A stretch of 64,000 nt of DNA from Eukaryota sp. TZLM1-RC (GCA_040285825.1 JAUPSS010000008.1:1178001-1242000), one strand, 5' to 3'. Positions 52,497 to 62,275 are shown, counted from the stretch's first letter. Notes: generated by a model from the letters alone, not told the origin. Made by a program: numbers and translations.

Positions 52497-54578
52497 CTAC
52501 TCCTCCATAAAAACATCTGAAAACATCAACTTTGCTGCACGAAGCCCTGATTGACAACAAGAATGAAGTTCATCCAAAATGGTTGCTATTATGCACATCA
52601 CGTTTTCGGAAACGTCATGTTCGACATTTTGACCTTCCAATAACAGCAAGTTCTCCTGGATTCTTTTGACTGAAGTTGACATTGAATAAGCACATAATTC
52701 AGCTCTAATTTGAGCATTTTCATGAGCGTTTAAGTCTACCGATTCAACAATAGATTCAGGGGTATCAGCTTGATCCATATCTATTATTTCTTCGGTATGG
52801 TTAGGGTTAGGGTTAGCATCTTGGGGTGATGAAATGAGGGCTTTAGCAGTATCCAAAATCAAAGGAATAAGTGAAACTTGGTCAGTCAAATCACCAATCA
52901 TTCTTGGTCTTGACTCTTGTTGACTTTGATTGCACAGAGTCACCAAATCTTCTTGTTGTAATGCTATTAGTTCCCTTAATTGTGTTATTAATTCCATGTT
53001 TATTCCTCTTGATGGAATTTGTTCTATTTTATTTAATTCTTCTAGCAGTCGGGAAAACTTGAGATTTTGTTCCTCAAATTTATGCTGATAGTTTAATAGT
53101 AAACTATCTTTTTCATCTATTTTATCCTGATAAAAATCTCTTATTGATTCCAATTCTGTAATAACATTATTTAATTCCTCTACTAGATCATCGTTGTGTG
53201 CATTCAATTGGTTTAATTCTTCATTTAACGAATTGTTCTGGTTAGTCAATTCTCCAACCCTTTCCTGCAACTTTTTCACTTCACTACTATTGTTATAAAG
53301 ATTTGATTCTGCTGGCAAATGCCTAGTCAAGAAAGACCTTTTATGACGAGATGGCGTTTTGACAGTGTATTCTTTTTCTTTTCTAGTCAGAGAGTTGGCT
53401 TCACTTTTTGGTATTGACCCACCACCCCGACAAAACTTGCACAATGAAAACAAATTAGAATTGGTTAAATTGGCCACATCTGCCCTTGTGCCATCAGTTG
53501 TTATTAAACTTGTAAAGATTCCATTCAAAATAAAAGGTTTTAATAAATTAATTAGTCGTAAATCTGGAACTGATTTTGGAATTTTATTGGAGTACAGACT
53601 TTCACTCAAGGAATCAATTGTCCGAGAAAACCATTTAGTAGTAAACTTATCCTTCACTAAATCTTTGGTGTAGTTTGCAAATATAGCAGAAAACTTGGTA
53701 TCTTCGCAAACACTATCCTCACCATAGTCTAAATACAAGTGAAAAACCACAATGCTATTATCAAATGATTCATGTTTAGAGGTTAACCTTTCAAAAAAAT
53801 TGAAATAATCACAACTTGAAAATATCTTTTTCTTGGTAGCAGGTTGGCAAGACATACATCCTGAAGGGAGTGTGAAATCACCAATCAAATCAAATATTCT
53901 GTTTCTTGTTAACTGAATCACTGCTAGTCTCACAGGAGCTTCATCCAGAAAAAAAGAAACAACTGATTGAAGTAGAGGTGTAGTGGAAGTTGAATCATTA
54001 TGGACCAAAAATTCAAAAGAATTACACAAAAAAGCTAAGGGACAGTGGTTTGGGGTGTGGAAGTGTTGTTTAATAAGGTTGGAGAAGGTAAAGGACACTG
54101 AATTTGGTGAGAATTGGTTGAAAGAAAAAACTCGATCAGCAAGTATTTCTTTTTCAGAATTGATGGATATAGAGTTCTGTGAGGTGATTGACACGAGATC
54201 TGTACAAGGAGCGAAAAGTCCCAAGAGAGAAGAGAATCGGGAAGACTGTGTGAAAGGAAACTCATCGATGGGTGGATCGTCCATAGGGGAGAGTACCTTC
54301 CTTGCAAGAGGGGAAGGGGGAGTATCAGAAGGTTTGGAGGGTGATTTAGGTTGTGGGGATGGGCTGAAATCTGAAAAATCTGGAGGTTCCGTGACTGATT
54401 GTGTGAAAGATGGGGATGTATATTGGGTAAACTCGGAGGTGGTTAGTGTAGCAGATTCTGACTCAGATTCTGACTGGCTGGGTGAAGTAAGAGGGTCTAT
54501 ATCATCAGATAATAAAGAAGGTGAAGGAGGCTCATAGAGAGGTTGTCCTTTATCGTCTAGAGGTATAAATTTGGACAT
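52497..54578 (-). CDS. Kinesin-like protein without a recognisable nucleotide pocket
   Basis: 693 residues. An N-terminal low-complexity Ser/Pro region (1-115) precedes a divergent region (about 130-395) whose order recalls a kinesin motor: VRLAVIQLTRNRIFDLIG (like the EIYNE...DLL strand), NSIVVFHLYL (like the SSRSH strand) and WFSRTIDSLSESLYSNKIPKSVPD plus LITTDGTRADVANLTNSNLFSLCKFCRG (like INKSLxxLGxVI ... TLMIATIS ... ETLSTLRYA). The P-loop (GQTGSGKT) and the DLAGSE switch II are not visible. A coiled coil (about 430-525: VKKLQERVGELTNQNNSLNEEL) and a helical tail follow. Probably a pseudo-motor that partners another kinesin or binds microtubules; kinship is inferred from weak motifs. Confidence 0.5.
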   Translation of the reverse strand: MSKFIPLDDKGQPLYEPPSPSLLSDDIDPLTSPSQSESESESATLTTSEFTQYTSPSFTQSVTEPPDFSDFSPSPQPKSPSKPSDTPPSPLARKVLSPMDDPPIDEFPFTQSSRFSSLLGLFAPCTDLVSITSQNSISINSEKEILADRVFSFNQFSPNSVSFTFSNLIKQHFHTPNHCPLAFLCNSFEFLVHNDSTSTTPLLQSVVSFFLDEAPVRLAVIQLTRNRIFDLIGDFTLPSGCMSCQPATKKKIFSSCDYFNFFERLTSKHESFDNSIVVFHLYLDYGEDSVCEDTKFSAIFANYTKDLVKDKFTTKWFSRTIDSLSESLYSNKIPKSVPDLRLINLLKPFILNGIFTSLITTDGTRADVANLTNSNLFSLCKFCRGGGSIPKSEANSLTRKEKEYTVKTPSRHKRSFLTRHLPAESNLYNNSSEVKKLQERVGELTNQNNSLNEELNQLNAHNDDLVEELNNVITELESIRDFYQDKIDEKDSLLLNYQHKFEEQNLKFSRLLEELNKIEQIPSRGINMELITQLRELIALQQEDLVTLCNQSQQESRPRMIGDLTDQVSLIPLILDTAKALISSPQDANPNPNHTEEIIDMDQADTPESIVESVDLNAHENAQIRAELCAYSMSTSVKRIQENLLLLEGQNVEHDVSENVMCIIATILDELHSCCQSGLRAAKLMFSDVFMEE

Positions 54579-54699
54579 CGGCTAACAGCACACAAAGGTC
54601 AAATAGTAGGAACCTGTTGAGAATCTCAACTTGAGATTGTAGATGAAATGAATCTTGATCTTTTCAACATATGAGGTCTTTCATTTCCTTTTACCATTT

Positions 54700-55475
54700 T
54701 ACCACGAAGATTTGGACTGTGTGCTAGTAATGAAGCGTTTGTAACAAAAATGAGATTCTATTTAAATACTGCCAATTATTATTAAAAGAAAAATGTATTT
54801 GTTCGAATTCACCACAGCTCACTTTGTGTCATGCTCTGAATTGTTCGAAATTGATCACCTATCGTTCTTCATTACTTGATGCTGTTAGAGACACTGTTTT
54901 TAATATGGCATGAACTGCAAGAATCTTATGTATCAAAGAACCTCTGCTGAAACACTGTCATTGAATAATTTCGGTTCTGATGATAGAGGTGATATATACT
55001 GTGATTGGATTGAGAACTCTGAAGCTGTTGTTGACTTTGTCTCCTGTAATGTTGCAAATGACACTTTGGTTCAAAGAAGAAATCTTAATCCTGTAAAAGC
55101 TCTTGAATTTAAAGCCAAAGATAAACATAGAAAATATGACAAAGACATCGAAGAAGCTAATGCTGATAGAAATAGACCGTTTGTTTTTATTGATTTCCCA
55201 TTTTCGATCAACGGAAGACTATCAGTAGAAGCAGGAACTTTTTTGAATGATTTCCAAACAATGGTTCAAGAAAAAACAATGAAAAGATTTGGTATCCTTT
55301 ATGGCGTTCTCGAATTCAATTTGCCATTATTAATAGATTACCTCGGTTTTTCAATCGAATTAGATAAGCTTTAGCTAGACAGCAAGCAGATCAAGATTTT
55401 GTAGAGGAAATCTTGGTTCAATGAATTTCGTCCCATTACTTATGAGTTTATTTTGTGAAGTTCGCAAGTTTAATA
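54700..55475 (+). mobile_element. LINE fragment, subfamily L2
   Basis: Close copy of the 8.84-9.6 kb LINE in the opposite orientation. Frame 54910-55374 carries the endonuclease region (DDRGDIYCDW, VVDFVSCNVAND, HRKYDKDIEE). Frameshifts precede and follow it, and the conserved 3' end (GAGGAAATCTTGGTTCAATG and AT-rich tail) is present. Confidence 0.8.
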
Positions 55476-55572
55476 AATATATTGACTTTAAGATACTTCC
55501 ACGACATGAAACATATTAAGAACAGCATGGATATTACGATTCCATAGACATCTACACTTCTGGCAAGTGAGT

Positions 55573-56105
55573 AATGCTACTAAGGTATTTATAGTTCGGT
55601 CTCAAAAGTTTTTCAAAACTTTTAGTTTCTGTATGCTCAGGTTCCCCATTCCTTTCCTTAATAGCGCTTCTGGGCAAATGTATTTTTCCGGCCAAAATTT
55701 GACCTTCTTCTTAATTTGAATTTTTTTGCAGCGGAGAGATCTCTGTCATATATTATTTGACACTCAATACAAATACGCATCTAAAATGAGCCTGCTTGAA
55801 TATTCTCGACCATGCACCAACTTGACAGTTTGCTTGTATTAAATTTCCTGGTTGACAAGTGCTTCACGTCCTTTTGATAACACAACCATTCTCTGAAAGC
55901 CCTTGCTGATCCATATCGATTGATTTTTCGGCAATAAGAAGGTAAATTAGCAGAACCCACAGCAAGGTAGAGTTTATGACCATGTCCAGTCAGCCTTTGA
56001 AATTTGTTGAGGCTCTCTCGGAACCGTCTCTCTTTTTGTCTGCGGTTATCAAATTTAATTATTCTCCATTTCTGGCGATTACTTTCTAAGTAGACTAATC
56101 GTTGA
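55573..56105 (-). pseudogene. Fanzor family A, copy 2 (fragment)
   Basis: Minus-strand sequence from the middle of the protein (LVYLESNRQKWRIIKFDNRR) through the RuvC-II region, where the Glu codon is changed (STRKFNTSK for STSEFNTSK), to a frameshift before the zinc knuckle and RuvC-III (CIECQIIYDRDLSAAKK in another frame). The first half, including RuvC-I, is missing. Similarity with copy 1 continues past the ORF end into non-coding sequence and stops at 55573. Clearly inactive. Confidence 0.75.
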
Positions 56106-56331
56106 ATAATCTTCGAAAAAAGAAGTGTTTCAGCTAGCGAGATATAGTAAATTTTGACAGAACGTAGTACAAAGTGACAAGGGTCAGCGGAAGGAGACAC
56201 CATCAATAGTTAATGGAAGGAGAGCGGCATAGGTTGATGAGAAGAGGAAATTGGCAGAAAAATCCAAGATTGGAGCAACAGAAATAGAAAGAAGTAGGAC
56301 AGGGGGATTTACGGGGGTAGCGGCGAGAGGG
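56106..56331. other. Junction region left of the MITE
   Basis: Unlike Fanzor copy 1; similarity ends near 56105. A minus-strand frame (Pro/Leu-rich) has no family motif. Short region of unknown origin. Confidence 0.3.
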
Positions 56332-56350
56332 ATTCTGAACAGTGATCGGA

Positions 56351-56423
56351 CACCACCATGTGGTTCAATTTTACCACCAAGTGGACCACGTGGTACCACG
56401 TGGTGGTTGGTGCCACCATGGTG
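56351..56423. repeat. Left subterminal palindrome cluster of the MITE
   Basis: Contains the perfect 18-bp palindrome CCACGTGGTACCACGTGG and further CCACCATGTGG and CCACCATGG units. It matches the right cluster (56894-56969) in the same orientation. In hAT elements such subterminal motifs are typically transposase-binding sites. Confidence 0.8.
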
Positions 56424-56893
56424 TTTTTCTTGGTGGTCAATTTCATTTCATTATTCCTTTCTCCTTTCTTTGTTCCAAATACCATGGCCTGGTAGTCAAC
56501 ACCCTGTATTTGAATACATTTCCCCTAATAATGCTTATGATGAAGTGGAATATTCGAGAGGACGCCTACATGCCATATGTGACTTTTATTCATATGGATG
56601 AATGCTGAAATAGTAAAAATGATGGAAGAGATGGAGGAAATTGCAGAGGCAGTCAACGAGCAGGACCAAGAAGCAGATTATTCACTGGATGAGGGTGTCC
56701 TACCGATCCTTGTTATTTCAGAAATCTTTATGTTTCGGAGGACATTGAGGAGGAATGATATGATCGATCACAAATGCTTTTTTCGTTCGAGAGTTGAGTT
56801 ATGGGCTTAGTATTAGTTTGTAAAAATAAACATGTTTTATTCATAATGATTTGACAATGTCAGAAGGTAACAGCATTTTATAGGTTAAAAAAT

Positions 56894-56969
56894 ACACCAC
56901 CATGTGGTCCAATTTTACCACCATGTGGACCACGCGGTGGCACATGGTGGTTGGTGCCACCGCGTGGTC
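56894..56969. repeat. Right subterminal palindrome cluster of the MITE
   Basis: Direct, nearly identical copy of the left cluster with CCACCATGTGG twice and GGACCACGCGGTGG. Differences from the left cluster keep the stems self-complementary only in part. Confidence 0.8.
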
Positions 56970-57082
56970 AAAATTCCGAACACTGATTCTGAAGGGATTA
57001 TTATTCAAAACAGATCCCCACATTAAAAAACTGCCCTTTTGACGGACAGTTATCTTCTTGTTTTTTAGTGGCATCTTTAGCA

Positions 57083-57931
57083 ATGGAACTGGGCGAGGCT
57101 GGCGAAGTTCTTCCAACATCCATACCCTGTCCACTTGAACTTACCCCTCCATCAACAGCCCCCAACACTGAAGAGGAAGAAGTTCCTTCCTTGTTTTCTA
57201 ATTTTGCTGGCTTAAGCCCTGAAACAGCATCAACTATCAAAGCATATTTGCAGCGACACAATATACATCGATCTGTTTTCGGTAGACCTACAGTTTCATC
57301 TTCATATTCTCCGACTTCTTCCTCACCAGGATCTCCCATAGTCAATTCCACCATATACCTTCTGCTTAACGACATAGAAAGGCTACATACCGAACTTCGC
57401 CGTAAAGATGCAGAAATACATAGTTTCAAAACCCGTATAAGGCATCTGGAACAACAGGTATTTACTCAGTCTCAGTCCAATGCTACGTCACCATATGCTG
57501 ATACATCATCCGCTCACAATAGCCCATTGAATTCTCCAGAAGTCAATCTTGGCTTTAGAGAACGGTTAGTTTCTGAAATAATGATGGAAATCTCTTTTGA
57601 ACAGAAGTTAACGCATCATGTAAATCGAAGAGCTCTTGAAAACACTATCAGGTCGTTAATATCAGGAGATATTTCAGCAATCGTCGACAGTTTCAATCAA
57701 TCAAGTCACAATGATGTTGAGACGGTTATCTTTGCTCTAAATTCCTGGGCATCAAAGAGAACAACTCCCAAATCCAAAACTTCCAATCCAGTGGTTGCTT
57801 GTGTGAGGGATAAAGAGTTTAAAATTATGGATGCAAAAGATGAACTTTCTCCGAGAAAGTTAAGTCCAAGTGTGTCAAAGTTCTTAAAGAATAGAGTTGA
57901 CAGATTATCAAAAAACAATCATATAACGTGA
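57083..57931 (+). CDS. Coiled-coil protein, unknown family
   Basis: 282 residues from the ATG at 57083 (the frame opens at a GTG 15 bases earlier). An acidic Pro/Ser/Thr-rich N-terminus is followed by a coiled coil (about 95-130: YLLLNDIERLHTELRRKDAEI and FKTRIRHLEQQV) and a predicted helical region (FRERLVSEIMMEISFEQKL). It ends in a basic Ser-Pro-rich tail (SPRKLSPSVSKFLKNRVDRL), a possible CDK-site cluster. Family not recognised; a cytoskeletal or centrosomal role would fit the composition but is a guess. Confidence 0.7.
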   Translation: MELGEAGEVLPTSIPCPLELTPPSTAPNTEEEEVPSLFSNFAGLSPETASTIKAYLQRHNIHRSVFGRPTVSSSYSPTSSSPGSPIVNSTIYLLLNDIERLHTELRRKDAEIHSFKTRIRHLEQQVFTQSQSNATSPYADTSSAHNSPLNSPEVNLGFRERLVSEIMMEISFEQKLTHHVNRRALENTIRSLISGDISAIVDSFNQSSHNDVETVIFALNSWASKRTTPKSKTSNPVVACVRDKEFKIMDAKDELSPRKLSPSVSKFLKNRVDRLSKNNHIT

Positions 57932-58089
57932 TTTTTTGAACTTTTTGTTTTGAACTTTTTGTTTTTTGTACAGATTTTTTAGCTTTTTCTTTTGATAAAT
58001 GTAATATAATTATTTACTGTACAAAAAGCATTCTACCATAATAGAACAAAGACCAAATCCAATTAATAATAAAAAGAAAAATTAAACTG

Positions 58090-59382
58090 TCAACTATCAA
58101 ACAAATCCTCAAAATCTGAATAATCAATTTCTATTACAGTTTCTTCTTCAGGCTCTACTACAGACTCCACTAGTGACTTGTAATCTTTCAATTCGTCAAA
58201 ACTAATGGTAATAGGTATTGACTGTGTTGAATCACCAGATTTTGATGTCTTTTGTATGGGAGTTTCTGAATTTTTCTTAAGTCGATCCACACCAAGTTGA
58301 TACAGCCTGTTACAAGTTTGATGAGCTCTTTTCGAAATTTCCTGATCCTTCGCAAAATTTCGTTCAATTTTGACTGGTTCAGTTGACCTAACACGACTAT
58401 TAATCAACCTGTCCATTGATTTTTCCCCTTTTTTCTTCATCATTTGTTCAGATCGTCTTGTAATTTTTGGTTTGAACTTTCCTTCTTTTTCTTGTTCTTC
58501 CAAAGTTTTCCTCTTTTCCTCTATGCTTCTTTGACGTTGTTCTTCCCATTCACTCTGAGCTTGAATACCCCTTCTACCAATCTTGGTTGCCATTTTGGAA
58601 AGTTTTGGAGTTTTCCGTAATTGTTTTTCTTCTTCTTCTTCTTTTTTTAGTTTTACCTTAAGATATTTTTCCTTCTTTTCACGAACAACATCAGAAGCAT
58701 TTCGCTCAAAAACTGATACCCTGTTCCCTGCAATTTGCTCACTTTTCTTGTTAATCCTTGGACTATTTGAGTGAACCTTTCTCATTTGTTCTTCCTTCGC
58801 CTTCCTCAACTGAGCTAATCTGTCTTGCCTTTCCTGTTCTTGTAAACTCCACCGCTTCATTACATCTTCAAACTGATCCTGGTTAAGCTTCTTTCTGTGT
58901 ACTTTCTCACTGGTAGTTGAGACCTCCACAGCTGAGTTGACAGGAGGAGAAGTTTTGCGTTTAGGAGAGTGAAGAGGGATTGAAGATCGGTCATTAGAGG
59001 ATATTCTCCGCATAGAGAGTTGACGTTGGGGTGGGGAAGAAGAAGGGGATGAGATGAAATTGAGAGGCCGCGGATTATGAGGACTAGACTTTGGAGAAGA
59101 AGAAGAAGACTGTGGAGATGGTGAAACTTCGGAAGTGGATGAGAAAGATGGCGACGGTAGATTTGGAGAAGAAGTTGGGGTTTTAGCAATTCGAATGTCA
59201 GAGATAACATCTGTGATTTCATTTGCCAAAGAATCCAGTAAATCATCAGGATTGAAGCGACTACGGTTGGTAGGTGAACGAGCATGTGGGGATAAAGAAC
59301 GTTCTAGTGTTGTAGCTGTTATTGATCTGGCATTTTCTAATGCAATGCGACTAACTGACTGCCTAAACTCCTCATGGTCCAT
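58090..59382 (-). CDS. Basic coiled-coil protein with P-(R/K)-I/L-x3-S repeats, likely cytoskeletal
   Basis: 430 residues: a Ser/Pro-rich disordered N-terminal third, then a long Lys/Glu/Arg helix (about 165-330) and an acidic C-terminus (VIEIDYSDFEDLFDS). Three motifs recur in the helical part: SPRINKKSEQI, TPKLSKMATKI and FKPKITRRSEQM. Such F-x-P-x-I-x-x-x-S repeats are common in flagellar and basal-body associated proteins of protists (general knowledge; no specific family matched). Convergent with the coiled-coil gene at 57.1 kb, only about 160 bases apart. ATG start, stop TAG/TAA region at 58090. Confidence 0.75.
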   Translation of the reverse strand: MDHEEFRQSVSRIALENARSITATTLERSLSPHARSPTNRSRFNPDDLLDSLANEITDVISDIRIAKTPTSSPNLPSPSFSSTSEVSPSPQSSSSSPKSSPHNPRPLNFISSPSSSPPQRQLSMRRISSNDRSSIPLHSPKRKTSPPVNSAVEVSTTSEKVHRKKLNQDQFEDVMKRWSLQEQERQDRLAQLRKAKEEQMRKVHSNSPRINKKSEQIAGNRVSVFERNASDVVREKKEKYLKVKLKKEEEEEKQLRKTPKLSKMATKIGRRGIQAQSEWEEQRQRSIEEKRKTLEEQEKEGKFKPKITRRSEQMMKKKGEKSMDRLINSRVRSTEPVKIERNFAKDQEISKRAHQTCNRLYQLGVDRLKKNSETPIQKTSKSGDSTQSIPITISFDELKDYKSLVESVVEPEEETVIEIDYSDFEDLFDS

Positions 59383-59528
59383 TATGTGTTGATGTTGACA
59401 ATATCAAATTGATAGGAGTGTGAACTAAAGAGAATTTCACATCAAGTGGATATTCAATAAATATCATGATGTAAACTTCTCAGCACCAAGGGTTAATATA
59501 CACTAAACACCTTGGAAATACGTTGATG

Positions 59529-60739
59529 AAAACAGCTACTGCTGTCTCCTTAGACGTCTTACACGCCTTGGTCTTCGGAATGGTTCTGGCCTACTATCAG
59601 TGAAATACTCACTGATTGCTGGAGGCTGAGATGTCCCTAGACCAGTTGGTCTGACATGGAGGGCAATCGAACTGAGCGTTATTTACCCTTCCGTCATCAT
59701 GGTATATTTCTATGGTAGACCTTACAACAATTCACTTTTGCTGAGGTCATAAACTCGTCCCCGACTTTGATGTTTTCAAAGTGTTTTTGGATTTGTTTGA
59801 GAAATCTCTTCCTGGAGGATTTCTCAGCTTGACGAGATGGACCACCGCCGCCATTGCCGAACCAAACTATAGTGTTCTTCCTCCAGACAAGCGTTTAATT
59901 TTGTTAATAAAACTAGTTAGTCTTTTTTGTCTTCGTATGAAGAAATCAAACATAAGAAATCAAAGACCAACTGGACAGTGGAGAGAGTGCCTTTTCATCA
60001 CATCAGGGCAGTTATCTTCTAAAAAAGATAAAATGTTCAAGCCAGATTGAACGATTGTTGCCACAGACTCCATATTGATGGGAAATCGTTCGTTTCTTAT
60101 TGAATTTTCGAACAAATTTTCACCACCACCAATATAGGCGTTGGCTGTCATATTGAGCCAATGGACTAAGATATGCTGGTGTATTTCTTGATACCATTGT
60201 AAAATTGACTCATCTGGCTGAATCCCTTGAAGCACACAGTCGGCGTACTTCTTGGACCAGGGGCAATTTAGAAACTGAGCACAGCTCTTGAAAAAATTGC
60301 GTTTTCAGACAACAGGACCGTCAGCAAGCAACTGACAAAGGGCTTCTCGCAGTTGGATGGCTCGATTGCCAAGGAGAGTGGAGAGACACCAAAATCTACC
60401 ACTGTCGGCTAAGGTGGTTTCATTCAGCGGTCGCCAGGGCCAAAAGTGTTGAACAAGGTGTTGCAGCGCTTGGTAAACCAAAGGATGGTTCTCAAATGGC
60501 CTCCTTTGTTTAGGCTCACTTTGGCAAACAAAGTCGAAACAGGGGCTCCAGAACTGGCTTTGAGTAAGCCACATAGAGTGTTCTGGGTATTGGAGCACAA
60601 AGAGTCGTGCTAGGTGAATAGTATGAGCTCCAATATTAGCAAGAACTTGGAACTGGCGTTCCATAGCTTCTTGAGCCTCTGAGTCGAAGAACTGGTTGAC
60701 AGACACTCCAACAGTTGTAGTTTGTAGAACGTTATCCAT
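59529..60739 (-). pseudogene. Fanzor family C, copy 2 (full-length ends, internal deletion)
   Basis: The start is best placed at 60739 (MDNVLQTTTVGVSVNQFF). The N-terminal frame (to 60305) and the next frame (60235-59960) cover the region preceding RuvC-I, shared with copies 1 and 3 (DESILQWYQEIHQHI, ANAYIGGGENLFENS). The segment holding RuvC-I and about 100 codons is deleted at 59950-59965, and a base lost in an A-run (near 59878) shifts the rest. The C-terminus still shows DEFMTS and CPPCQTNWSRDIS in other frames. Ends at the same point as copy 1 (GCAGTAGCTG). Confidence 0.7.
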
Positions 60740-61080
60740 GGCAGTCAACACAGAACAGAAACAGTCAGAAATGATTGAAAATTTGTTTCTTAAAATTGAA
60801 AATTTGTTGAAGTCAATCAATCTTATAGTTGTCAATTCAAAGTAAAGTTAGTGACAAGTGTTTATTAATGATACATATCGTTCAACATTACTTTCTGAAT
60901 ATTTTGCTTTCTTCAGACAACAACTACATGTTACAAAAGTTGGTGAGTGGAGTTTGGTTGGGTTGTCATCATTCCCCAGATTCGTAATTGAATTTCATTT
61001 CATCACTTACAACATTTCATCACTTACTCTACTACGAACCTTCTCCCTACAAATAACACTATGGTCACGCCTTCTGACAC
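60740..61080. other. Spacer between Fanzor C copy 2 and CBP20
   Basis: Divergent intergenic region that should contain both promoters if either gene was active. It is absent from the 45.7 kb copy of the module, where CBP20 and Fanzor C are fused end to end. No motif recognised. Confidence 0.45.
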
Positions 61081-61164
61081 CACAAATCTCAACTTAAGTC
61101 GGCCGTTGGGTCGGAGATTTTCAAACACAAGTACTACTATAAATTACGTCAGACTGATAAAATC

Positions 61165-61400
61165 ATGGAAGAGATAGAATCTTTGCTTGCAGCTACTACC
61201 ACTCTTTATGTCGGAAATCTTTCTTTTTACACATCAGAGGAGCAGATTCATGCTCTTTTCACTCGTGCTGGTCGTATCAAACGTATCATTATGGGACTCA
61301 ACAAGAAATCACTCGAACCATGCGGTTTTTGCTTCGTTAAATACTATACCCGTGCATCTACTGAGATTGCCATGAGGTATATCAACAGAACAATACTAGA
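61165..61400 (+). pseudogene. NCBP2: CBP20 (nuclear cap-binding subunit 2), truncated
   Basis: The open frame from the ATG at 61165 encodes the CBP20 [63 protein letters not shown]. The RNP1 octamer with the CGFCFV signature and the cap-stacking tyrosine region are present. After about 79 codons it runs into unrelated sequence and then a LINE at 61446. The C-terminal part that wraps around the cap (R-x-D-W-D-x-G-F) is missing. The frame is also open upstream of the ATG ([12 protein letters not shown]), so the start may lie further 5'. Either a dead copy or the 5' part of a gene destroyed by the insertion. Confidence 0.75.
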
Positions 61401-61445
61401 TGAAAAAATCAAACTTATTTCTTCTATTATTTATTTTATTACTAT

Positions 61446-62275
61446 TATTTTGGCCAACAACAGGAACTCCGCTTTTGCAAATCTTTTACAAGATATGTGT
61501 GAAACAACAATTCCTCAAGTATATGGCACTCTCTTAACTGATTCTGCTTGGATTTTGAATATGAGATTTCGTTCCTTTATCTGCCCTGATTATTTGCCTC
61601 ATAATTTAATTTGTAAATGTTCTCGAAATATTACAATTACTCATTTGTTAAATTGTAAACATTTTATTACTTTTGGATGCTGTAAGAGACCAATTACTTT
61701 GTATGTGTAAGTCTAATAGAATTGAATCCTCTTTCGAACCTCTGTGGTCAAATATGTTTGATACTGAAGATGATTTTCATAAGAATAATAGAGGTGATGT
61801 CATATTACCTGGTTTAGATGGAACTTTCATTTTATTGGATGTAATGTCTGTTGATCCTTGTAATGCTTCAAATGAAAGGCTTGCTAATTCTGACATTTCA
61901 TAATCCTCTTTCAAATGCTGAAAATTTCAAAATCAAAAAATACAATGAACCTGTCAACAACATGCAAAATACAATTTGTATCCATTTGTATTTTCTCTTT
62001 TTGGTTCACTTGCTCCAACGGCTATACGTTTTTTGGCAAATGCTGAAATGATTGTAAAAAGAAGAATTAACAGACATTTCAACAGATTGTTTTGGCAAAA
62101 TAGAATTGTGTTTTCTATTTTTAAGGGGATGTTGAAGGTGGTTTCTGATGCTTTGCTTTCTCTTGGATCGCACTAAAAGAGATTTGCATCTGGCTGTTTT
62201 GTTTTGAGAGAGTTGGATTATTTAGATGCTGATTTATAAGTTTTCTGATAAATTAATATAATTTAAACAAATATT
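61446..62275 (+). mobile_element. LINE fragment, subfamily L1, inserted beside CBP20
   Basis: Begins in the linker region ([12 protein letters not shown]), continues through the zinc knuckle ([15 protein letters not shown]) and endonuclease (RGDVILPGLDG, LLDVMSVDPCN) and ends at the usual C-terminus with a short A/T-rich tail. Four or more frameshifts relative to the 19.5-21.4 kb LINE. Its 3' end abuts Fanzor C copy 3. Confidence 0.85.

Larger units (their letters stand above)
56332..56993. mobile_element. hAT-type MITE with 8-bp target-site duplication
   Basis: Element 56340-56985 (646 bp) starts CAGTGATCGGA and ends with its inverted partner (TCCGAACACTG), ten of eleven matching. It is flanked by the direct 8-bp repeat ATTCTGAA (56332-56339 and 56986-56993). 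A CAGTG terminus plus an 8-bp duplication is diagnostic of the hAT superfamily. Just inside each end is a 70-odd bp cluster of CCAC/GTGG palindromes (56351-56423 and 56894-56969). The interior has short frames only (for example 56598-56810), none resembling hAT transposase, so it is non-autonomous. Confidence 0.88.

Noticed and set aside
52800-52822. Interstitial telomere-like TTAGGGTTAGGG
   Set aside because: It encodes NPNPNH inside the kinesin-like ORF; two repeats are within chance and coding constraints.
53983-54537. 184-codon plus-strand ORF rich in Gly/Ser/Asp
   Set aside because: Antisense of the low-complexity Ser/Pro N-terminus of the kinesin-like gene.
57001-57429. 142-codon minus-strand ORF
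   Set aside because: Antisense shadow of the coiled-coil gene at 57083-57931; no motif of its own.
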